Source: Actinomadura sp. KC06 (lineage in GTDB: Bacteria > Actinomycetota > Actinomycetes > Streptosporangiales > Streptosporangiaceae). From it: 64,000 nucleotides of DNA. Under the pieces are notes generated by a model. It was not told where the DNA came from. It did not search any database and saw nothing but the letters and a program-made list of their open reading frames with translations. The translations under genes and the position numbers were made by a program. Below are positions 35,895-43,242 of this stretch, one piece after another. The stretch is from NCBI RefSeq assembly GCF_004348735.1, contig NZ_SMKT01000001.1, positions 124,001-188,000 of the forward strand, written 5' to 3'. Position 1 is the stretch's first letter; the number at the start of each line of letters is the position of its first letter.

Positions 35895-37319
35895 TCAGCG
35901 GGCGATCAGGGACTCGAAGGCGGCGCGGACGTCGGTCTTGGACGGGTTCACGTAGCGGTCGGGGTCCGGGCCGAAATCGTCAAGGAAGGACGAGCTGTAT
36001 TTGATGACGGACGGGCAGCTCCTGCCGCCGATCTGCACTTTCCGATTGACGACGAGCTTTCCGGTCCGCAGCTCGTACACCTTCACCGGGAGCGAGATCT
36101 TGTGGAAGCTCACCTGGTAGAGCTTGCCGGAGCTCTTGCTCCGATAGGTGCACGTCTCGACGGTGCTTCCCTGTTTCCGCTCCCCGACGCAGACGATGAG
36201 TTCGGCGTCGGCCGCGTTCTTGGCCTTCCATCTGCCGGGGAGGTCGTCCGTGTACTCGTCATTTCCGTAGAACAGGGCCCGATTGACTCCCTTGCCGTAC
36301 GGGGCGGCGCCGCTGTACTTCGCCGGTGAGGTGCAATAAACGGGTTGCTCGTCGGACGAACCTTCGAGGAGGCTCCGGACGTTCGCCAGCTCGATCGACA
36401 GCGTGGCCTGCCTGACTCCTTTCTTCGCCGCCTCCGTGCCTCCGTCCTGGGGGTACTGGTCGAGCAATTGCTGGTATAGCGTGCGTGCGTTCGTCCATTC
36501 CTTGGCCTGCATGAGATTGTCACCGCAGCCGACGAGCGCCGCCGGTGCGGTCCGCGTGACGGCGGCCGCCGACCGGTCGAGCGGGTCAGGGCTGGGACGC
36601 CGGTTTCGGAGCCAGTCCGTGACCGTTACCGTGCGGCACGCGTCCGGTGTGGGCAGGCGTCCGAGGAATCCGTCGAGGGCCGTCCCGACCGTCCTCTTAT
36701 TGCCGGGTTCGGCCAGGACCGAGGTGAGAATGTCGAATCCCGCATTCAGGGAATTGGTGTCCCCCGTGGCCAGCCCGGCGGTGAGTTTCGCCTCGGCCGT
36801 TCGCAGCCGACGGCATGCCTCGACGGCCTCATCGCTGCTTGAAATCATCGGGGCGCCCGCTGTGCGGTGTCCGAACCAGGCGCCCGCGCCGTCGCTCAGC
36901 ACCCGCGCGCAGTCGCCGTCCTCGCGGGCTTCGGCTACGCGCTGTTCGATCCTGGACGCGTCGAACCGCAGAAGTCCCACCGCGAGTAAGACCGGCACCG
37001 TGACGCCGAAGGCGACCATCCGCTGCCCGCCGACCGTGACCCGTCCGGCGCGTCCGCCCGCCGCGGACCATCCATGCGCTATGACGGCCGCCCACCAGAG
37101 CAGCAGAAGGGCCTCGCACCACCACTGAGCAGCCGAGATAAGAATTGAGAGGAGAACGAGGGTGATGATCCCGGTGCTCACGGCCGTCTTGCGCCGCCCC
37201 AGGATGAGATATCCGACGCCCAGCAGAGAGGCGTTGCCGATCGCGACGGCCAGCGGGTCGTGGACGCGCACCGGCGGCGGCGCGGGTTCCGGCGAGGCGT
37301 ACATCGGACGATCCATCAT
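35895..37319 (-). CDS. Membrane-anchored hypothetical protein
   Basis: The 474-residue protein has a Pro-rich N-terminus, about four hydrophobic segments in residues 25-120 (ASLLGVGYLILGRRKTAVS, IITLVLLSILISA, EALLLLWWAAVIAH, VPVLLAVGLL), then a large hydrophilic domain of about 350 residues. Part of it looks like TPR-type helices (ARTLYQQLLDQYPQDGGTEAAKK). The C-terminal portion has several cysteines (YCTSPAKYSG, CTYRSKSSGK, GGRSCPSV). The topology suggests an extracytoplasmic sensing or scaffold domain. I do not recognise a characterised family. It stands alone; the start is one of two adjacent ATG codons. Confidence 0.7.
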   Translation of the reverse strand: MMDRPMYASPEPAPPPVRVHDPLAVAIGNASLLGVGYLILGRRKTAVSTGIITLVLLSILISAAQWWCEALLLLWWAAVIAHGWSAAGGRAGRVTVGGQRMVAFGVTVPVLLAVGLLRFDASRIEQRVAEAREDGDCARVLSDGAGAWFGHRTAGAPMISSSDEAVEACRRLRTAEAKLTAGLATGDTNSLNAGFDILTSVLAEPGNKRTVGTALDGFLGRLPTPDACRTVTVTDWLRNRRPSPDPLDRSAAAVTRTAPAALVGCGDNLMQAKEWTNARTLYQQLLDQYPQDGGTEAAKKGVRQATLSIELANVRSLLEGSSDEQPVYCTSPAKYSGAAPYGKGVNRALFYGNDEYTDDLPGRWKAKNAADAELIVCVGERKQGSTVETCTYRSKSSGKLYQVSFHKISLPVKVYELRTGKLVVNRKVQIGGRSCPSVIKYSSSFLDDFGPDPDRYVNPSKTDVRAAFESLIAR

Positions 37320-37405
37320 GGGCGCTTCCCATCAGCCGCGGATTTCGCCCATTGTTCGTCCGCGCTCCCGGGAGGGGTCCCACAAAAGCGTGCCGCTTAG
37401 GCCGG

Positions 37406-38032
37406 TCAGACGAAGGCCGTTACGCCCTCGTACTCCGCTACGGGGGCGGCGCCGATGGCCTCGTACTGGAGCAGCAGCACGCCGTTCACCGTCACCTCAT
37501 GCTGGACGAGCCGCAGGCCGGCGGGCGGGCTCGGATGATCGAGCAGCCGCCGCCCGGACCCGATCACGGTCGGCGCGACCGCGAGCCGGAGCGTGTCGAC
37601 GAGCCCGGCCGCCAGCAGGGCGTTGCCGAGCCGCGCGCTTCCGTGGATCTGGAGTTCACGTCCGGGCCGCGCCTTCAGTTCTCCGACCGTCTGGACCGGG
37701 TCGCCGCGCAGAATCGTCGTCGGCTTCCAGCTCCCTTCGCGCAAGGTGCTGGTCACGACGTATTTGGGCAGCGAGTTCATCCGCTCGGTGAAAGGGTCGT
37801 CCGGGTCGGTGATCTGCGGCCAGTCCCGGGCGAACGCCTCGTAGGTGCGGCGTCCGAGCAGCAGGCCGTCCGCGAGGTCCAGCCACTCGGACGTCCGCTG
37901 GACGAAGAGTTCGTCCATGTGCGGCACGAGCCAGCCGCCCCGCGTGAACCCGTCGCTCGTGTCCTCGGACGGCGAGCCGGGCCCCTGGCTGACCCCGTCC
38001 AGCGTGACGAACTCGGTGAGCACGACCTTCAT
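37406..38032 (-). CDS. Dihydrofolate-reductase-like (RibD C-terminal domain) protein
   Basis: The 208-residue protein has the DHFR/RibD fold pattern: VVLTEFVTLDGVSQGPG at the start, DGLLLGRRTYEAFARDWP, YVVTSTL and the C-terminal LRLAVAPTVIGSGRRLLD. In actinobacteria such proteins are NADPH-dependent reductases of unknown substrate. It is the third gene of an operon with an ArsR regulator and an SRPBCC protein; its ATG overlaps the SRPBCC stop by 4 nt. It is not the housekeeping dihydrofolate reductase, which lacks this N-terminal loop. Confidence 0.88.
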   Translation of the reverse strand: MKVVLTEFVTLDGVSQGPGSPSEDTSDGFTRGGWLVPHMDELFVQRTSEWLDLADGLLLGRRTYEAFARDWPQITDPDDPFTERMNSLPKYVVTSTLREGSWKPTTILRGDPVQTVGELKARPGRELQIHGSARLGNALLAAGLVDTLRLAVAPTVIGSGRRLLDHPSPPAGLRLVQHEVTVNGVLLLQYEAIGAAPVAEYEGVTAFV

Positions 38033-38505
38033 TCCGACGCCTCGCTCTCCGCGAACCCGGCGAGCTGTCCGGCGACCGTGCCCCAGCCCTCGGCGAAGCC
38101 GAGCTTCTCGTGGCGGGCGCGGGCCTCCGGGTCGCCGTGCCGGACGACGATCCGGTAGTCCGTGCCGTCCGGATGGTCGCCCAGCGTGATCTCGGCCGTC
38201 ATCGGCACCGGCGCCGGATCGGCCGGACGCCAGGCGCTGTCGATCGCGTTCGTGAACACGATCCGCTCGCCCTCGTCCACGACCAGGAAGATCGCGTCGA
38301 TCTGCGGGACGAATCCCGTCCCGTCCTCGCTCATCAGCGTCACGAACGCCCCGCCGGGCCGGACGTCCAGCCGGTCCACCCGGCACACCGCCGGGGCCGG
38401 GATCCACCACTTCTCCAGCCGGGACGGATCGGTCCACGCGTTCCACACCACGGCGCGCGGCGCGCGGATGACCCGCTCCAGGGCCAGGTCAAGATCCGGA
38501 TTCAT
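38029..38505 (-). CDS. SRPBCC (AHSA1/START-like) domain protein
   Basis: The 158-residue protein shows the AHSA1-type pattern: LERVIRAPRAVVWNAWTDPSRLEKWWIP at the start and GWGTVAGQLAGF at the end, a helix-grip fold that encloses hydrophobic ligands. It overlaps the ArsR gene by 17 nt and the reductase by 4 nt, so all three are co-expressed. ArsR-SRPBCC pairs are widespread and the SRPBCC protein may bind or modify the effector, but no ligand is known. Confidence 0.88.
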   Translation of the reverse strand: MNPDLDLALERVIRAPRAVVWNAWTDPSRLEKWWIPAPAVCRVDRLDVRPGGAFVTLMSEDGTGFVPQIDAIFLVVDEGERIVFTNAIDSAWRPADPAPVPMTAEITLGDHPDGTDYRIVVRHGDPEARARHEKLGFAEGWGTVAGQLAGFAESEASE

Positions 38506-38839
38506 CGGTCTCCTCCTTCGTGTCGGTGACGAGGCGTTCGAGCCGGTCGGTCCGCCCCTCCCAGATCCGGCGCTGCTCGGCGAGCCAGTCGTCCACGAGG
38601 GCGAGCCGCTCGCGGTTGAGCACGCAGGTGCGCACCCGTCCGGCCTTGACCGTGCGGATCAGGCCGTTCGCCTCCAGCGTCCGCACGTGCTTCATGAAGG
38701 ACGGAAGGGTCATCGGGAACTCGCGGGCCAGCTCGCCCACGCTCGTCGGGCCGCGTCCGAGCCGCCGGATGACATCGCGCCGCGTCGGGTCGGCGAGCGC
38801 GACGAACACACCGTCGATCTCCGCCGAATACTGTGCCAT
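38489..38839 (-). CDS. ArsR-family transcriptional regulator
   Basis: The 116-residue winged-helix protein has FVALADPTRRDVIRRLGRGPTSVGELAREFPMTLPSFMKHVRTLEANGLI, the typical recognition helix and the LADPTRR motif. It has no metal-binding cysteine pair, so it is not a metal sensor of the ArsR/SmtB type. The ATG at 38837-38839 is chosen because a 7-bp inverted repeat lies directly upstream at 38843-38871. It heads the operon and probably represses it. Confidence 0.9.
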   Translation of the reverse strand: MAQYSAEIDGVFVALADPTRRDVIRRLGRGPTSVGELAREFPMTLPSFMKHVRTLEANGLIRTVKAGRVRTCVLNRERLALVDDWLAEQRRIWEGRTDRLERLVTDTKEETDESGS

Positions 38840-38842
38840 GAG

Positions 38843-38871
38843 GCTAAGTATTACGCACCAAGACACTTAGC
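38843..38871. promoter_or_regulatory. Inverted-repeat operator upstream of the ArsR gene
   Basis: GCTAAGT (38843-38849) and ACTTAGC (38865-38871) are perfect 7-bp arms with a 15-nt spacer, starting 3 nt before the regulator ATG. The AT-rich arms and position support an autoregulatory site. Confidence 0.65.
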
Positions 38872-38932
38872 GCAAGAGCAAAGTATCGAGCCCGGACGGC
38901 ACCGCCCGTCCAGCCCGGCCAGACCGTCCAGC

Positions 38933-39430
38933 TCAGCCGTGACGCCGCCGCCGAAGGCGGAACCTCCACCTGCCACTGCTCGGTTTGCCGCCGCTCTCGC
39001 CCTTGGCGCCCTGCGGCCGCTCCACGTCCGCGCTGTGGGCCGCCCGCCACTTCGCCACGACCTCGTCGATGTCGATCAGGCGGTACCCGAGCGCGGGGCC
39101 CGGCGGAGGCATCCGCAGGTTGGCTGCGATCTTCTCGTTGACCGGTTCCAGCAGCCGCCGCACGCTCCGCTCGGACGGCGCCGCCAGCGCCTCCTCCAGA
39201 ACGTCCTCGATCTCTTTGCGCAGCGCCAGGGTCGGATGGATCATGGCCACGAGCCCCTCGCTGGCCAGCTTCTGCTTGATCCACCAGTTGTCGTCCAGCG
39301 GCCTGCCCGCGTCCGGCAGCGGCTTGCCCGAGCCCGGCAGCCCGTCGAACTCGCCGCGCGCCTCCGCCTCGCGGATCTGCCCGTCGATCCAAGACTCAAA
39401 GCTGAGCCCCGTGGGCTTTCGCTCCGTCAT
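38933..39430 (-). CDS. DUF1992 (DnaJ-related) domain protein
   Basis: The 165-residue protein has the DUF1992 core: IDGQIREAEARGEFDGLPGSGKPLP, DDNWWIKQKLASEGL, then a helical part ending in a basic tail (RWRFRLRRRRHG). In other organisms this domain occurs at the C-terminus of DnaJ-like proteins and as a standalone protein of unknown function. Two starts 21 nt apart are possible (39430 and 39451); the first Met before ERKP is used. The gene is monocistronic. The Arg-rich tail could contact nucleic acid or membranes. Confidence 0.85.
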   Translation of the reverse strand: MTERKPTGLSFESWIDGQIREAEARGEFDGLPGSGKPLPDAGRPLDDNWWIKQKLASEGLVAMIHPTLALRKEIEDVLEEALAAPSERSVRRLLEPVNEKIAANLRMPPPGPALGYRLIDIDEVVAKWRAAHSADVERPQGAKGESGGKPSSGRWRFRLRRRRHG

Positions 39431-39509
39431 GACCCCATTGTCCCATCCCATCCCCGGCCCCCCGAAGAAGGTCAGGTCTTTCTTAGCGCCAGCGGGCCGG
39501 ACATCAGCG

Positions 39510-39599
39510 GCGAATCGGGGACGCGACGCTGCGGGCGGCGTTGGACGCCGGCGTCACGCTCATCGACACCGCGATCGCCTACGGGACGGCGGAGGCTCA
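39510..39599 (+). pseudogene. Aldo-keto reductase remnant
   Basis: In one plus-strand frame the bases read DATLRAALDAGVTLIDTA followed by IAYGTAE, which is the N-terminal catalytic-Asp/Tyr region of aldo-keto reductases. There is no start, no C-terminal part and no room before the Uma2 gene. It is a truncated leftover. Confidence 0.6.
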
Positions 39600-40169
39600 G
39601 AACTCCCCGGTGGGCAGGACGCCTTCAAGCGGCGCGGGAATGCGAAGGTCTTCACCGAGAACGACCGAGGCGCTGTGCGTGTAGTCGTCACCGCGAGGCT
39701 CGGAGAAGATCGTCGCCTTGTCCTCCAGCCTGTCGATCAGCAGGTACAGGGGGATGTCGGCGGCGGCGTATCCCCGGCGCTTGGGCCCGCGATCGCGTTC
39801 AGCGCTCTTGCGGTCCCGTGAGCCGCCGGAGGTCACCTCCAGGACCATCGCCACGCCATCGGGCTTGCTGTGCCACTCACGTCCGGCGAACGCGCCCTTG
39901 GGTGCGGCGATCCCGTCGGGCACGTACTCGCCTTCGGGGCTGATCAGCGTCAGATTGCGGTGCAACCTCAACCGGTGAACCTCGCGCACCCAGTCATCGA
40001 CCGCCACGACGATGGTCTCGTGCCGCCCGTCCCGAGGCGGGGACACGCTGATCTCTCCGTCGACGAGTTCGGCGCGGAAACCGGGCTTCACGTCGAGCGC
40101 CGCGAACGCCTCCCGCAGGTCGGCGTGGACGCGCGGCGGCTCCTCCGGGACCTCATGCGTTGCCGTCAT
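39597..40169 (-). CDS. Uma2-family (DUF820) putative endonuclease
   Basis: The 190-residue protein has a PD-(D/E)XK-like arrangement: GFRAELVDGEISVSPPRDGRHE, VPDGIAAPK, then DGVAMVLEVTSGGSRDRKSAERDRGPKRRGYAAADIPLYLLID, with the acidic residues and lysine in the usual order. Uma2 proteins are very numerous in cyanobacteria and actinomycetes; their targets are unknown. The ATG at 40167-40169 has GGAGGGCAG upstream, so the longer open frame is rejected. It lies downstream of the DUF397 terminator and is transcribed separately. Confidence 0.87.
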   Translation of the reverse strand: MTATHEVPEEPPRVHADLREAFAALDVKPGFRAELVDGEISVSPPRDGRHETIVVAVDDWVREVHRLRLHRNLTLISPEGEYVPDGIAAPKGAFAGREWHSKPDGVAMVLEVTSGGSRDRKSAERDRGPKRRGYAAADIPLYLLIDRLEDKATIFSEPRGDDYTHSASVVLGEDLRIPAPLEGVLPTGEF

Positions 40170-40227
40170 CGGCTGCCCTCCTGGCTGAGCTCTTCGGCGG
40201 TCCGGCGGGACGATCTCCACGTACGAA

Positions 40228-40262
40228 GCCCCCGGTCCGTCGGGTGGACGGAGGCCGGGGGC
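40228..40262 (-). terminator. Terminator hairpin after the XRE/DUF397 operon
   Basis: GCCCCCGG (40228-40235) pairs with CCGGGGGC (40255-40262); an inner TCCGT/ACGGA stem (40236-40240, 40248-40252) extends it across a 2-nt bulge. It lies 18 nt past the DUF397 stop. Confidence 0.6.
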
Positions 40263-40279
40263 GCTGTCTGGTCGGGGGG

Positions 40280-40651
40280 TTACGCCAGGTCTAGGGTTCC
40301 GGACTTGACCTTGGACGCGAACGCCTGCCACGCGGCCGGGCCGAACACCAGCTTCGGCCCGTCCGGGTCCTTCGAGTCCCGCACGGCCACCGCCGCCGCC
40401 AAGTCCGCCACCTCGACGCACGCCCCGCCCGTGTTGTCACTCCGACTGCTCTTCTGCCATTCCGCGGACGAGACTGGCACCATCGGCGCTACCTCGACGC
40501 ACTGGTCGCCGGTACCAGTGCTGTGGCTGCTCTTCACCCACTCAGCAGCGGGCACCGGCTCCAGCCACGAAACCTCAACGCATTGACCACCGGTGTCGCC
40601 GCTGTGGCTGCTCTTGCGCCACCTCACTGCCGAAACATACGCCGTGTTCAT
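40280..40651 (-). CDS. DUF397 protein with three tandem N-terminal units
   Basis: The 123-residue protein contains three copies of the DUF397 N-terminal half at a 27-residue period: Trp11-x-KSSHS with CVEV at 24-27, Trp38-x-KSSHS with CVEV at 51-54, and Trp65-x-KSSRS with CVEV at 78-81. Only the third is followed by the C-terminal half (RDSKDPDGPKLVF, AAWQAF). Single-domain DUF397 proteins are usually 60-80 residues. Its ATG overlaps the XRE stop (ATGA). DUF397 proteins act as partners of Scr1-like XRE regulators, as in WhiJ-type systems; the tripled unit could bind several partners. Confidence 0.9.
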   Translation of the reverse strand: MNTAYVSAVRWRKSSHSGDTGGQCVEVSWLEPVPAAEWVKSSHSTGTGDQCVEVAPMVPVSSAEWQKSSRSDNTGGACVEVADLAAAVAVRDSKDPDGPKLVFGPAAWQAFASKVKSGTLDLA

Positions 40652-41475
40652 GGGCTCTCCAACATTGCGCGAAGCAGTCTCAGGGAATCATCGTCGGACA
40701 TCGCCGCTCCCCTGATCAAATCGAACCGTACCGCAAACCCACGGACGGCAGATACGTGATCGATCATCTGCCCGCCGAGATGCCCTTCGACGTACGCCAC
40801 CGCCTGCTCCTCGTTGAACTCGAAGATCGTAAACGCCCCCATGACACCGGCATACGCGCCCCGACTTAGCGCCACGAGCTGAAGCGTAACGTTCGGCAGT
40901 TGAGCCACCTCAATTAGATGTTCGATCTGCCTACCCATTACTTCGCTGCCTCCGAATGGGCGCCTGAGAGCCGCCTCATCCAGCACGACCACGAGCCGTG
41001 GTGCATCATCTCGCTGCAGGATCTCCTGGCGCTCCAGCCTCGTCGCAACGAGCTGCTCGACCTCCTCCTTTGCTCGCCCTGTCTTGAGCACCTCGTACGC
41101 GTACTCGGGCGTCTGGAACAGACCCGTGATCATCGAAGCTTCGAAGATGTACATGCCATCGGCCTTCCGCTCTCGTTCGATGAAGTCGGGAAAGCCCGGC
41201 GGCAAGACCTGCAACTTGTCGACGTCCTGGATCCACTTCCAGATGCGATGGAACGTCCCGTTCGCATTGAAGAATGCGTCGCAGTCCTGGGCGAACACCT
41301 CGGAGGGGGCACTTCCGCCCGATTCGATCTGCCCGATCCTCTGAGGAGAGTAGCCAAGCCTCGCGGCCAGCTGCGGTCGCGACAAGTTGGACATTTCTCG
41401 CCTGGCGCGCAACTCGGCACCAAAGTATTCGATGGGTGAATATGGAACGCCGGGGTCACGGGGACGGCGAGGCAA
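40648..41475 (-). CDS. Scr1-like XRE-family DNA-binding protein
   Basis: The 275-residue protein has an N-terminal XRE helix-turn-helix (LSRPQLAARLGYSPQRIGQIESG) and a C-terminal DUF5753-type domain (EASMITGLFQTPEYAYEVL, VLDEAALRRPFGG, LPNVTLQLVAL). The start is a TTG at 41473-41475 with a strong GGAGG site 7 nt upstream; no ATG in frame fits a ribosome site. It is coupled to the triple-DUF397 gene by a 4-nt overlap and diverges from two small genes. Such regulators control development, antibiotics or mobile gene sets in actinomycetes. Confidence 0.9.
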   Translation of the reverse strand: MPRRPRDPGVPYSPIEYFGAELRARREMSNLSRPQLAARLGYSPQRIGQIESGGSAPSEVFAQDCDAFFNANGTFHRIWKWIQDVDKLQVLPPGFPDFIERERKADGMYIFEASMITGLFQTPEYAYEVLKTGRAKEEVEQLVATRLERQEILQRDDAPRLVVVLDEAALRRPFGGSEVMGRQIEHLIEVAQLPNVTLQLVALSRGAYAGVMGAFTIFEFNEEQAVAYVEGHLGGQMIDHVSAVRGFAVRFDLIRGAAMSDDDSLRLLRAMLESP

Positions 41476-41627
41476 GGGAACCTCCGATGATTCGAAAATA
41501 AGATCATTTTCTAACGACGGGTCCGAGTTTTCCTATACTTTCTCTCCCGCACTTCCGAAGAATAGCCCGATTACGAGACGGTGTGAATACGTAACGGAGA
41601 GCAACCGCAACGAAGGTTCAGCCGATC
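41476..41627. promoter_or_regulatory. AT-rich divergent promoter region
   Basis: The gap is far more AT-rich than its surroundings. GAAAAT (41494-41499) and ATTTTC (41506-41511) form an inverted repeat near the XRE start, and TATACT (41534-41539) is a close -10 match reading toward 41628. The XRE protein is the likely binder. Confidence 0.5.
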
Positions 41628-41885
41628 ATGAACTTGCCCGTTAACGCCGCGGACCAGGCGTTGACCCAGCTCCGCAAGGACTTCCGGGGTCATCGAATCT
41701 GGCGCGCGACACGCCACGACGGACTACTCGGAGACTGGGTCGCCACTCTGCACGACCCAAAGGCCGGCGTAGACGCGACCATTGTTCGTAGCAGCGCAGA
41801 AGAGCTTCGTAAGGCGCTGGCCGTCGAACTCAGTCGCGCCACCGGTCGACCCACGGGTCAGCGCAGCAAGTGGGACCGTTGGTAG
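41628..41885 (+). CDS. Small hypothetical protein beside XRE gene
   Basis: The 85-residue protein reads ALTQLRKDFRGHRIWRATRHDGLLGDWVATLHDP and ends SSAEELRKALAVELSR. The L-x3-F-x-G-x2-I/V-W and W-x-A patterns recur in the C-terminal part of the next protein. Comparable short proteins are often found divergent from Scr1-like XRE genes. The ATG has only a weak AAGG upstream. The gene overlaps the next one by 16 nt. No function is known. Confidence 0.7.
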   Translation: MNLPVNAADQALTQLRKDFRGHRIWRATRHDGLLGDWVATLHDPKAGVDATIVRSSAEELRKALAVELSRATGRPTGQRSKWDRW

Positions 41886-42463
41886 TCCGATGGAACGGAC
41901 CGCTAAGCGTCGACGCGGCCGTTCCCGCCACGCCCATAACCGCCCATCTCGACCGACTCGTAGAAGAACTCACGCGAAAAGGGTGGAAGGCCGTCCCCTG
42001 CTACGAGGGGCCGGAGCCGCTCGTGCGCGTCATGGAGCCGTCCGTCCCGCAGTTCAGTGAGAGCGTCACACTCGTCCCTGGAGGAGGGAGGTCCAGCCTG
42101 TGGTGGTTCAGGTCGAGCACTGGTGAGAACCTGGCCCCGCACACCAAGCCGGACGTCGCCGCGGCGAGGGTGGTCCGGATTCTCATCCCGTACGTGACGA
42201 CGATCCTCGCGGCCCAGTCGCACCGCCGACCGGGGGCGGAGGCAGGCAGGCCGCACCCCACTCCCCCGGCCCGGCCGGATCCCTCGCACGGAGCCGCGAT
42301 CGCCGAACTGCAAGGACGGTTCGACGGCGTCGTCTGCTGGTGGGGTGCGTACACCTACGAATGGTGGGCCATCGTCCCCGGCGGAACGGAGTGGCAGATC
42401 GTCAACGCGGAGGACCCTTCCGGCCTCGCTCGGGCCATCATCCAGGCCCGCTCCCGTCGATGA
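41870..42463 (+). CDS. Hypothetical protein with similar C-terminal domain
   Basis: The 197-residue protein begins at a GTG inside the end of the preceding gene. Residues 1-115 form one region (PLVRVMEPSVPQF, SSLWWFRSSTGE), then a Pro/His-rich linker, then AIAELQGRFDGVVCWWGAYTYEWWAIVPGG and DPSGLARAIIQARSR. The last domain aligns by eye with the preceding small protein, so the pair may share a fold and interact. The function is unknown. A strong hairpin follows its stop. Confidence 0.7.
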   Translation: MGPLVVRWNGPLSVDAAVPATPITAHLDRLVEELTRKGWKAVPCYEGPEPLVRVMEPSVPQFSESVTLVPGGGRSSLWWFRSSTGENLAPHTKPDVAAARVVRILIPYVTTILAAQSHRRPGAEAGRPHPTPPARPDPSHGAAIAELQGRFDGVVCWWGAYTYEWWAIVPGGTEWQIVNAEDPSGLARAIIQARSRR

Positions 42464-42481
42464 CCGTCATGAAGCAGGAAA

Positions 42482-42508
42482 GCCCCGTCCGGACAGTCCG
42501 GACGGGGC
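42482..42508. terminator. Strong bidirectional terminator hairpin
   Basis: GCCCCGTCCGGAC (42482-42494) and GTCCGGACGGGGC (42496-42508) are perfect 13-nt complements around a single base. It lies between the convergent genes ending at 42463 and 42530. Confidence 0.75.
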
Positions 42509-42529
42509 CGCTTGCTATTTCGCGACGGG

Positions 42530-43033
42530 TCAGAGCTTCGCGGTGCCCTGAAGTCCCCAGGTCTTGTTGCCGTCACCGTCGTCGTTGACGTTGGCCACGA
42601 CGTGTCCGTCGGCGGTGTTGCCGCTGATGTTCACGTAAGACCCCGAATCGGGGAGCCTGCACGTCTTCGAGCCGGAGCTGCTGCCGTTGATCTCGGCGGT
42701 GAAGTCGCAGGTCTTCGTCTTCACGTCGGTGTCGTTCTGCTCGATCCGGACCTGCACGTCGAAATTCTCGAACTTGCCCGATCCCGAGTCGCCCCAGGTG
42801 ACCTTGGCGGTCGCCCACTTGTAGCTGTTGCTGCCGCCTGGGCCGCCCCAGTTCCGGTTGAAACAGAGTTCGACCTTGATGTCGGCGTTGAACCCGTTGG
42901 TCGGGTATTCCTTCGAGCTGGTCGCGCACCTGGCTTCGGCGTTGGCCGGGCCTGCCAGCACGAGGGTGCCGAGGCCGGTCAGCGACGTCGCGACGAGTCC
43001 CGTCGCGAGAATCCGGCCCATCCGCTGCTTCAC
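42530..43033 (-). CDS. Secreted hypothetical protein
   Basis: The 167-residue protein has a clear signal peptide (ILATGLVATSLTGLGTLVLAGPANA) and a mature domain of about 130 residues with four cysteines likely to form two disulfides (RCATSS, ELCFNRN, TCDF, TCRLP). The beta-rich pattern (ATAKVTWGDSGSGKFENFDVQVRI) suggests a small beta-sandwich. The start is a GTG at 43031-43033 with AAGGAGA upstream. I do not recognise the family; a cell-wall or extracellular binding role is possible. Confidence 0.8.
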   Translation of the reverse strand: MKQRMGRILATGLVATSLTGLGTLVLAGPANAEARCATSSKEYPTNGFNADIKVELCFNRNWGGPGGSNSYKWATAKVTWGDSGSGKFENFDVQVRIEQNDTDVKTKTCDFTAEINGSSSGSKTCRLPDSGSYVNISGNTADGHVVANVNDDGDGNKTWGLQGTAKL

Positions 43034-43242
43034 GTAGTCTCCTTGTCCCACTGTGAAATCGTGGACTTTTGGTCCACCGCGACGGAACTTACCGGACGTC
43101 CGTTTTAAAGATCAACTTGAGTGTTCTTCCGTGATTCGCCCCTCACTGACAGCTAGCGCCATAAAGGCGCCGCCGCGTCCGCCCGGCACTGGGCAGGCCG
43201 CAGGTTGCCGGGACGCGCGGGTGTGCGTTAAGGAGGGTGCTC

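Noticed and set aside
40280-42463. A complete toxin-antitoxin system in the XRE/DUF397 region
   Set aside because: XRE/DUF397 pairs resemble antitoxin-like pairs, but the neighbouring small proteins show no toxin family motif.
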